Source: Lepidurus packardi (lineage: Eukaryota > Arthropoda > Branchiopoda > Notostraca > Triopsidae). Taken from it: a stretch of 64,000 nucleotides of DNA. The stretch spans positions 62,001 to 126,000 of the forward strand of contig JAKZAN010000075.1 in the NCBI GenBank assembly GCA_023053545.1, written 5' to 3'. The notes beneath the pieces are model-generated. The model was not told the DNA's origin, did not search any database, and saw only the letters and a program-made list of their open reading frames with translations. Each line of letters begins with the position of its first letter. The first letter of the stretch is position 1. Both the position numbers and the translations under genes were made by a program. Positions 35,312-43,714 of this stretch are shown here, piece by piece.

Positions 35312-36225
35312 TTAAAATAACATTATATACCCTGAAAAAAACAATAGATAATTTAAAGAAATAGGAAGAAATGATTTTCACGCTAAAAAAATTAATTTAT
35401 CATACCGAAAACGGGGTAAAGTACCTCGGACTCAAACAAAGATAAATGCAATCCCCAAAAATTTTAATAAAAAAAAAATTACCTCAACCACCCAAAAAAA
35501 TTATTACAAATAAAGCTCTTATAAATAAAATACTTGTATATTCTGATAGTATAATCAATGCAAAATCCACCTCTTCTATATTCTGTGTTGTACCCAGAAA
35601 CTAATTCAGACTCTCCTTCAGCAAAATCAAAAGGTGTACGATTTGTTTCCGCCAAAGAAGATACCAACCACAAGAAAGCTAATAATGGACTCATAAAAAA
35701 AATCGTATATAAGTTTGATTTAAAACAAACAACAAATTTTTTAACTTGAAATCAACAAAACAAAAGATAATAAAAATTAAAACCAAACTCACCTCATAAG
35801 AAATAGTCTGAGCAACCGCTCGCAAAGCTACAAATAAAGAGTACTTCGAATTAGAAGATCAACCAGCCGCTATGAGAGTGTATAATCCTAAACTAACACA
35901 ACAAAGAAAGAATAAAATCATTAAATCACTATTAATTATAATACTACCCCAAGGAATTGAGATTCAAACTAATAAAGACACGCCCAAGCTAACTACAGAT
36001 TAATATAATATGGCAAATAATTAGATATAAAAGGAAATGTTTGTTCCTTAGTAAACAACTTAATAGCATCTGCAAATGGTTGAAAAAACCCTGCAAGGCC
36101 AACTTTGTTTGGACCTTTGCGTAATTGAATATACCCTAGCAGCTTTCGCTCAAAAAGAGTCCAGAAAGCAACTCCAACCCCGATATTAAATAACTTAATA
36201 AAAAAACACCCCTCGTAAGCTGAGG
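35312..36225 (-). pseudogene. ND1: NUMT ND1, several frameshifts
   Basis: Complex I subunit 1, a membrane subunit near the quinone site. Conserved blocks: [60 protein letters not shown]. The frame is broken near 36000 (C-run short by one; plus strand acagatta), at 35562-35565 (one extra base in an A-run) and again in the T-run near 35475. The 3' end TAA is at 35312-35314. The start codon is not certain. Confidence 0.88.
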
Positions 36226-36290
36226 TACTAATTGTGATATATTCACATCAAGAGATTCTAAATCTATCACACTTCTCTGCCAAATTAGTA
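36226..36290 (-). tRNA. trnL1: NUMT copy of mitochondrial tRNA-Leu (CUN)
   Basis: Acceptor tactaat/attagta; anticodon loop tttagaa (TAG). The only tRNA between ND1 and 16S: tRNA-Leu(UUR) is not here, the arrangement established for insects and crustaceans as against chelicerates. Confidence 0.85.
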
Positions 36291-37095
36291 AACAATATTA
36301 ATATTATTCTCAGTATATAGCCTCACTTCTTCATTTAATCCTTTCGTACTAAAATGAAACAAAAAATTGGAAGATAGAAACCAACCTGGCTCACGCCGGT
36401 TTCAACTCAGATCATGTAAGAATTGAAAAGTGGAACAGACTTCCTTTATAACAGCTGCGCCATAATGATATCTTAATCCAACATCGAGGTCGCAAACCTT
36501 GTCATCGATAAGAGCTCTCGGAAAAAATTACGCTGTTATCCCTAGGGTAACTTAGTCTTATAAACCAAAATTAAGGGTCATTATACTTCTATAGAATTAT
36601 TTATTATTAAAAAGAGATCTATATTTCTTTCAGTCGCCCCAACACAATACTAATTTATAATAAGCCGTAACTAACTAATCTTTTTATTATAAATTCGTAT
36701 AAAGATCCATAGGGTCCTATCGTCCCTCAAAATTATTGAAGCTTTTTCACTTCAAAATTAAATTCAAATTTTACAATAGAGACAGAAATGTTCTCGTCCA
36801 GCCATTCATACCAGCCGTCAATTAAAAGACTAATGATTATGCTACCTTCGCACCTTCAAAATCCCGCGGCCATTTCAAACAATTCAGGCTATACCTTGTA
36901 TTATATCGCAAGGAGATGTTTGGGATAAACAGGCCAAAAATAGGTTTGCCGAGTTCCTTAATTGTAATTCACACATTAAATTCTTTGTAATAGTATTCTA
37001 CTCATAGCTATATTATTTAAATTCTTATTAAAATTTAGTATTTATCCTAATATAAAAACGTGAATTTTGAATAAAAATAATTTCATAATAAATGT
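36291..37095 (-). rRNA. rrnL: NUMT 16S rRNA, 3' part
   Basis: Contains the conserved 3' blocks seen on the plus strand as ccggtttcaactcagatcat and cgctgttatccctagggtaac, plus the A+T-rich central domain. The 5' part of the gene is missing; mitochondrial similarity fades near 37095. Confidence 0.9.
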
Positions 37096-38081
37096 AAATT
37101 ATAACATTATTTTAAATTATCGCTATTATCGCTAAATTTTAAATTATCGCTATTATCGCTAAACAGAAGGATGAAAGGAATCATTTTCCTGTTTATAAGG
37201 AGCAGACCATAGGCGCTGATTTCTACATTCATAGCAGTTATGCAACTGCGGAAAAGCTGGAGCTGGATGTGATCCAAGGATGTGTGCTCCCCTTTAATTT
37301 TGGCATCGCAAAATGGTATACCAACGACTACTTCCTTGCACTTATTCATCTAGAAAAATGTTTAGCGCTCAAGTCTACTCAAAACCAAATAGTATCCTTA
37401 AAAGTCTAGTATAGCTTAGCTTTGTAGAAACGCTCTTACGTAAAAAGTTAGCGAGATTCTTGCAAAACTTCTCGACAGTGAAGTACTTAGGAACTGATTA
37501 TTTTACTTTTAACTTCATTAATCTGAAAAATGCAAATTAACTTTCATTTACGCGAAAAAAACGACATTCCAAATTTGTGAAATTTTCATGCCATGAAATA
37601 TTCTAGCGTATTTTTTATAAGAAAACTGGCATACGAATTGAATACGTGATCTCAAAGTTACCCTGCTTACCAGTTAATGCAGAGAAGCAATGCGCGTTCA
37701 CGTATTCATCCAAACAAACGATGCGCGCCTTCTAGCGGAGGCTTGGGTGTCACAAGCCAAGCTATACGGAGCCCTAAAGGCTCTCGTAAGCCTTAGCTTA
37801 TTGATTCGAAACAACCTAGATGGCAGTGGTGTTTGTTTTGTTTGGCTAAAGCCTTGCAGAAGAAAGTAAAGAAGAAAAGGAATAGATAGCTTATTGCCGG
37901 CAAATTCTTTAAGCTTGTTCCTGCTTCTGAAAAGTACGTTGTTGCCACACTTTGCTGTAGCGGCACAATTTCCCAAATCAAGCCGTCTAACTTTCGATTC
38001 AAGATTATTCGAAAACCCGAAATTAAATTTCGAAATTCTATAGGTCCCTTCAAAGAGGTTTAGCGTATAGGTCCGTATAAC
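37096..38081. other. intergenic; short tandem repeat and an unknown ORF
   Basis: Two tandem copies of a 27-bp unit (aaattatcgctattatcgct...) lie at the NUMT border (about 37113-37162). A minus-strand ORF (37107-37349; GIPFCDAKIKGEHTSLDHIQ, AYGLLLINRKMIPFIL) has protein-like composition and may be a fragment of a larger gene, family not recognised; its last codons are the tandem repeat. The rest is A+T-rich and unassigned. Confidence 0.35.
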
Positions 38082-38652
38082 TGAGGGGCCGTCCATAAAT
38101 GGCGCCACCCAGGGAGAGGGTGGGTGGATTCAGTAAAAGATGACGCGAGATGACGAGAGGGTGGAAGGGGTTTACAAGAAAGTGCCGCCATTCTGTAACT
38201 CTAAACTTAACCGGTAATTCTGTGCAAACCATTTTTACGTAAGTGCCAAAGCGGGAATGTTATTCTTGCGTTTTCACAATTTTGTGAAAGTTTTCTTGCT
38301 ATTTCTAGCTCCTAAGTAGAAAGAGTTTGTAGCGTTTACCTAACTCTTGAAGGATTGTCAATATGTCGGTTAAAAAAAGCCCATATTGGCATATTGTAAT
38401 GGAACAATGGCTCATTACGTGGAGGACGGATTCAGCTGCCCTCGCGTCTGCTTGAAATTTTGTTAAAAAGCAAGCGATCTCATTACACAAGATCTCCTAT
38501 TTATTTTTTTTTTCTCTTTTTTTGTGAGAGGGGTCAACCAGGTGATGGCGCCATTTTAGAGGGTGGGGTGAAGGTGACGGTAGGTGACTGAGAGGGGGGG
38601 TGGGTAAAAAATTCGCGATTTTTGGGTGGCGCCATTTAGGGACGATCCCTCA
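38082..38652. mobile_element. MITE-like element, 571 bp, 30-bp inverted ends
   Basis: The ends 38082-38111 and 38623-38652 are inverted copies matching at 27 of 30 positions, with the core CGTCC(A/C)TAAATGGCGCCACC. G-rich and C-rich tracts (agggtgggtgg; gggggtgggt) follow just inside each end. No transposase. The inner atggcgccat word recurs near 38546. The target duplication is not clear, so the superfamily is not assigned. Confidence 0.75.
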
Positions 38653-41446
38653 CCTGTGCGAGTTCAAATGGGAAGAAAAGAACAAACGGTGTATGGGCGC
38701 GTGCCCGATACCAGCTTTGTGAGTTATAAACTGAGAATAGGGGAAACAAAAGAGTTTACCAGAGTGTCTGGAGTCTGTTAACTTACTGGGGAGGAATGGC
38801 GGGGGAAAAAAAGTTCGATACCACCAATGTGAGTTCGAAACTGAGAGAAAAAGGCAAAAAAGGGGGGAGGGATTTAACCAGCCTATCTTGATTATGTATC
38901 TGGAATCTGCTTAACGACAGCGTACTGGAGAGAATGGGAAAAATTGGAAATGCACAATATCCTTTTTAATAATCACGCCAAAAAGCAGGCACTATCACGG
39001 GATTCTAACTCTCGTGATGAACTATGAACTAGAAAATAGCTTTTGCTCGGGAGCGATCGGAAATTGACTTCCAGGAGCTGACGAGTCTGGGTACATTCTG
39101 CGTGGCATGTCGTTGGCATGTAACTTCTATCAACCGGCTAAAGATGTTGCGGTTATGCTTGAGCAGGCCGAACGAACGCTACGTTTCCAGGCCTGACTCG
39201 TCCCACCTTCTTTTTCATATGCGCTAAATAGGGCTGCTTTTCGTTGAGGTAGTGCCTGAGCAGGCCGAAGGAACGCCACGAACCCTGACCTGACGCGTAC
39301 CGGAGATGGCGCTGCATAGCTTTTCTGGTTAGCCGACGTGATGAGATCCCAGGCATACAGGCACCTGGGGACGAGGGGTGCAATGTGCAATGGCGAAACT
39401 CCTAACCCTGCCAGGCGACGTCTTCGCGTTCTCTAGTCGAGTCTCTACCAATCCGTTTGACTCCATGACCACAGAAAAGCTCCGTTGTTACCATTAAAGA
39501 CCTAATGAATGGCAACAACGAAGACGTTCTCCCCCCCAGGAAACAAAAAGTTGCGGCAAAAGACCTAACCAGCCACAACACTTTCACTCCGGCATACCTG
39601 TTCCTTCTGGTTCTCCTGATTCCCACAAGAGGTGAATTAGCTACCTCCAAGTAGCCGAATATCAGCTTAGCGGATTAAAGTTGCGGGTCTTTTCTTCTTC
39701 TCCAAAGGATGATGCAAGGCCAGGGCTGAAGATAGGCTGAGCGGGATGGGAGGAGGGAAAGCATCGCACACCACATGACAGGCTTGTCTTGACCAATGCG
39801 CAATCTAATTGAACAAAACATTTCAATAAGGTTTTACTGAATAAATAAAAAAAAATCCTACTGAAACTCCTTGGAGCAAAGATGGACTATCAATAGAACA
39901 AGCTACGCTTCAAAAAATAATCGCAAACGAGCGGACCAGCTCACCGTGCTTCTATATGGAGCTCCATCTGAAGCCCATAACAGCCTGGGACCAAGCCAAT
40001 ATTAATTTAAAGACTAGTTCGTTCAAATTAACATACTTTACCTCCAGTGGTGAACGCGAAGATAGCAACTGTTGAATTCGATTGCAGCTCACACGAATCT
40101 TGGTTTTCTTCTAATGGACGGAATTTGACGACATAAAGGCAGATGTCACTGAAGAGAATATTGAGTAATAACGCAGGAGATCCAATTGATAGCCTATTTG
40201 AATCAAAACATCTTCAGTATAAAATTTAGAAAACAAGAATTGAAAACTTACTCCACCTCTTCAACACCACACACGAAATACCGTCCCTTGCCTGCTGGTC
40301 CTTCACGGGCCAAACAATGCACCCGAACCACGCCCACCCAACCCAGAAGAAGCTCCGCTGCTACATTGTAAAACACGCGGAAAATGAGCGGACCTGCTCG
40401 TGGTATTTCCCCAGTAGGAAATATTAGCACAACGGAGCTCTATCTGGAGCCTCCGCACTAGGGGCTCAAAAACGAAAGCCTAGAGCAAAGAGGAATGAGA
40501 AACCCTACGAATAAATGAAAAGTTTCCACTGCAGAAAACTCCTTTTGGAGCGATGTTATAAAAGGCCCTGCAAAGAACCTTCCCAAATGATCGGCCCAGC
40601 TCACAAATTTGTCGAGACGGAATATTAGCGCAAATGGAGCTCCATCTCAAGCCAGCAATAGCCTGTGGATCAAGGTGATGTTAATTTTCGAAACTTAGTT
40701 TATTTAGTTTAAAAATGGTTTACCTTCAGTTATGAACGCCATGGACGAAACTGGTGAATTTGACAACGGCAGCTTACAAGAATCTTCTGCTTCTTCTAAA
40801 GTGGATGATATTTTTGCTTCGTTGTGGCTCCGAGAACTAGAAGAAAAGAGAAAACAACCAGTATTAACCACTATGAAAGACGCTACAATTTAGAGTATTC
40901 GGCGTTTGTACCTTTTGTCGACACTCGGTGAGTAAGACAAGAGTTACAGTTACAGACTAGTGAGTCGTTGGCCAAGTCAACTTATCTTAAGTCACATCTT
41001 CCTTTTCCCTTCGAGACATTGGACGAGTTTCGCAGCCCCAAAAGGATTCCTTTCCACCCTCTTTATGCGGTCTGCACTACGGAGGTCCTACAAAACAAAC
41101 ATAGAAGGGGGAAAAAGTTAGTCGGAACTTGTACAAACGAGTCAAAGGCTAAAGCTTAAAAACGACAAATTTTAGCGCTCCTTAAAAAGAATATCTCAAG
41201 AGACTCAAATGAGAATGAAATGTCCCTCAAAAGTTTGAGAATTGAAACGTTATTTGGGGGAAACGAAAAAGTTACATAGACTTCCAAATTTGACATCGTC
41301 TTCGGTAGACAAGCTTGAAAACACCGCGCAACTGAAGAAAGCTCACCAAAGGAACTAGACCCCAGGGATTACGCATGGTCCAATACGAAGCGCTTTTTTC
41401 CCAAACCCTATTGGGGAAAATTAGCACCGAAAAGGCATTAAACTTA
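38653..41446. other. intergenic with diverged dispersed repeats
   Basis: No gene recognised. A motif of about 80-200 bp (ag/cggaccagctc ... tggagctccatct) occurs in diverged form near 39930, 40392 and 40588. The stretch 39670-39790 resembles 44570-44690 in the same orientation. gagcaggccgaa is repeated at about 39161 and 39258. A minus-strand ORF (41272-41550, MAASAWFPAMLAPYGFYSVA) starts inside the left inverted arm of the next element. Confidence 0.5.
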
Positions 41447-41595
41447 ATAGGGCTTATTCCACGAGCAGTTTCCTGGGTTAATCCACCAGATGCGACACTG
41501 TAGAAACCGTACGGCGCTAGCATAGCAGGGAACCAGGCTGAGGCAGCCATTTCTTGAGAGTTTATATTTGGGTTCCCAGTTGTTACTAGGATACC
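41447..41595. repeat. left inverted arm, 149 bp
   Basis: Pairs with 43442-43590 without length change. The outer 63 or so bases are identical; the middle is about 65% alike by eye. On the minus strand it encodes GFYSVASGGLTQETARGISP in an ORF that runs outward. Confidence 0.85.
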
Positions 41596-41677
41596 GCTGA
41601 CGCTTCGTCAGACAAGTCATTGTATTGTAAACAACAGTTGATATTATTGTAAAGTTAAACTGTGATGAATTTGGAGA

Positions 41678-43151
41678 ATGACGAGGTGCTGTGTACCTGG
41701 ATGTAAGTCGGAGTTCGGAAAGAAGCTGTCCAAGTTTATGAAGGACACGGGACTAAAGATATCGTTTCATGAAGTTCCGAAAGATATCTGTTATTAGAGG
41801 AGTTCTGTAGAAGAATCGAGCGAGAGATTGGTCCGCACTGTCACGTAAATAAAGTTTCCTTGAATAATACAACTATAAAATATTTTACATATAGGGCCCA
41901 AGACACACACATATTTGTTCCCTTCATTACAAGGACGAGGATTTTTATGCGTCAATAGGCAGGCGACAGCTAAAACCTAAAGTTTTGCCAAGTGTGTTTC
42001 AGAACAAACCAAGTGAAAATCCTAAATGTCCAAAAGTAATGTCCCTGATTTAGATATAGATAATGTCCCTGATTTAGATAATCGGGATTGTAGTAACAAA
42101 AAGAGTCTTGACTTATTATCTATAAATCAAGCTTGTCGTGAACCTGAAAAATAAACCTGTGCAGCAGGAATACAGGCTACTGGAATGCAGTCAGATTATT
42201 ATGACGGGGAAGTTGAAGCCGACGTTCAGGGTACTGACAGTAATTCGTTTAAATGTAAATAGTATTAAATTCTAGTTAGATTCCAACGAACAGCAGCTTG
42301 AAACCGTGAGTGCTTTAGACTCACAGAGTAGACTCGACGAGACTGCTTGTGGAACAATAACCTCCATTGAACTGCAGCACAATGCCACAATCGCTCGCCT
42401 CGAAAAAGAACTTGACGAAGAAAGGAAAAGAAACCTTAAATACGAAGCACTCCTAGAGAAACGGTCTATCGACATGCTGAAAATCCGTGAAGATCTAGTC
42501 TGTACGAAAACGAAGATTTCCATGTCAAAAATCAAAATTGCGGAACTGAAGTCCAAATTGAAAAGCGTACAGGCGAACATTCAGCTAGTTAAAAAAGAAA
42601 GGGAAAATTTAAAGTTTCAACTTGAAGTGGCAAATCTACGCTTTGATCATCGGGTGTTACAAGGAGAAATAGAACTTGCAAAGGAGCAAAATGAGAAGCA
42701 GGATTTGGTTGCGGAGCTTACAGACCTGAAGACAAATGAGCAAAAACTCACAGCAGACATTGAAGCAAGCCTTAAAACTTTATCACTGTGCAGATTAAGT
42801 TTCAACGATATTAAGGATGACCCGAACCTCCTCAAGTTTTATGCAGGGATGGAACAAGTAGAAGAGTTTAACGCACTTTATGAGTATCTAGGCGCTGGAG
42901 AAAACGGCGAAAATGTTTTCATGTGGCGTGGTGATGCCGAGTCTAAGGAAATTCTTTCGCCGCCCAGGATCGGGAAAAGAAAATTAAGCGGGAAAGATCA
43001 ACTTCTCGTCGTTTTATGTCGCCTTCGTCTCAACTTATGCGAGCAAGACCTAGCTCACAGATTTGGCATTAGTCAATCAACTGTTAGCCGTACGTTAATA
43101 AGTTGGATTCAGTATATGTATCTCCGACTCGGTTCCATGAAAAGCATTTAG
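41678..43151 (+). pseudogene. THAP-coiled coil-HTH transposase-like gene, broken and lacking the DDE domain
   Basis: From ATG 41678: THAP finger start (CCVPGC ... FHEVPKD), then a one-base frame change near 41785 into LLEEFCRRIEREIG, then, after a probable intron ending atatag near 41894, the rest of the finger (CSLHYKDEDFY, RRQLKPKVLPSVF). Another frame change lies near 42035. The last exon, 42276-43151 (after ttctag), is open: a long coiled coil (Lys/Glu/Leu-rich, roughly codons 30-170), then KRKLSGKDQLLVVLCRLRLN and the helix-turn-helix QDLAHRFGISQSTVSRTLISW, which matches the domain usually placed before a DDE_Tnp_4 nuclease. The frame stops right after (RLGSM), so the catalytic part is gone. 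Confidence 0.75.
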
Positions 43152-43407
43152 CTCGTACCTGAATACAGTTATCTTCTGTCTGCGAAGTTTCGACCTTACT
43201 AATATACTGTTCTTTTTGGAATGTTTCGCTTCTCCTATAATGCCTTTTTCCTTCAGTGCACTGATTAAAGTAGTCCTTAATTACACTCTCACTAAGAAAA
43301 GGAACGTAAGTCAGGCAAGTTGTCCAATCTGAATTTTTATTTAGTTCCATATTACAAAAAATAACAACACAGAATGAATCGCACTGGGTCTCTTTCATGT
43401 GTATCAC
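43150..43407 (-). pseudogene. convergent ORF fragment of the element, possibly its second protein
   Basis: Minus-strand ORF from 43407 (MIHMKETQCDSFCVV ... SESVIKDYFNQCTEG ... CIQVRAKCFS), meeting the end of the plus-strand transposase frame near 43150; beyond that it is only antisense. The spacing of D-Y-F and C-x-V-x-A-K-C recalls the N-terminal part of the YqaJ-nuclease proteins that accompany THAP transposases in some elements. The similarity is from memory and weak. Confidence 0.35.
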
Positions 43408-43441
43408 AGACTAAATGGGTAAATAGTGAATTCCCGCCACT

Positions 43442-43590
43442 GGTATTCTAGTGACAGTGGCGAACGTAAATATAAACTCTCAAGAAATGGCTGCTTTTCC
43501 CTAGTTCTCACGGTAGCCACCGCCGTACGGTTTCTACAGTGTCGCATCTGGTGGATTAACCCAGGAAACTGCTCGTGGAATAAGCCCTAT
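43442..43590. repeat. right inverted arm, 149 bp
   Basis: Inverted partner of 41447-41595. On the plus strand it also encodes GFYSVASGGLTQETARGISP, reading outward; the ATG at 43487 is followed by TAG after five codons. Confidence 0.85.
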
Positions 43591-43714
43591 GTCAAACGTA
43601 ATACCGTCAGTACACAAATTCCACCAAGGAGTCCCATCAGCTGAAGGTCAGCTGAACCCCAGGACCAAGGATTGTTTAACGTGTCTTCTTACTGGAAGCG
43701 AAAAACTAAAATAA
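43517..43714 (+). CDS. possible exon or gene fragment reading out of the right arm, unknown
   Basis: A 65-codon open stretch starts after TAG 43514-43516 and ends at TAA 43712-43714: GFYSVASGGLTQETARGISP, then SNVIPSVHKFHQGVPS and TKDCLTCLLTG. Codon-like composition and the shared, identical first part in the left arm suggest real coding origin. No start codon fits, since the upstream frame has stops, so it would be an internal exon or a broken gene. The C-x2-C end is too short to place in a family. Confidence 0.35.
   Translation, partial: PPPYGFYSVASGGLTQETARGISPMSNVIPSVHKFHQGVPSAEGQLNPRTKDCLTCLLTGSEKLK

Larger units (their letters stand above)
29766..37095. other. NUMT: about 5 kb of mitochondrial DNA, ND4 to 16S, split by a LINE
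   Basis: The segment holds part of ND4, ND4L, tRNA-Thr, tRNA-Pro, ND6, CYTB, tRNA-Ser(UCN), ND1, tRNA-Leu(CUN) and part of 16S in the ancestral pancrustacean order and orientation. Proteins read only with the invertebrate mitochondrial code (TGA Trp, ATA Met, AGA Ser). Nuclear gene exons lie on one side, a LINE with a 14-bp target duplication sits inside, and several genes carry single-base frameshifts. It is therefore a nuclear insertion and not the organelle genome. ND4 lacks its 3' end and 16S its 5' part. Confidence 0.95.
41447..43590. mobile_element. DNA-transposon remnant with 149-bp inverted arms and a THAP-type transposase fragment
   Basis: Arms 41447-41595 and 43442-43590 are inverted copies of equal length, identical over the outer 63-70 bases and diverged in the middle. 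Inside lie, on the plus strand, a THAP / coiled-coil / helix-turn-helix gene without its DDE part and, on the minus strand, a convergent ORF fragment. THAP plus HTH (HTH_Tnp_4-like) plus a convergent second ORF recalls ISL2EU-like elements with the middle deleted; this is inference. Alternatively the arms are inverted copies of a host gene's first exon flanking an old insertion. Confidence 0.6.

Noticed and set aside
29766..37095. Genuine mitochondrial contig or assembly chimera with organelle DNA
   Set aside because: A LINE with a 14-bp target duplication lies inside it, nuclear exons adjoin, ND4 and 16S are truncated and several genes are frameshifted, and a second copy exists with the same flank.
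37698..38108. Minus-strand ORF of 136 codons as a gene
   Set aside because: It begins inside the MITE end, and its composition shows no domain; probably chance.
39130..39390. Two overlapping minus-strand ORFs as a gene
   Set aside because: They arise from a short duplicated GC-rich segment (gagcaggccgaa) and show no domain.
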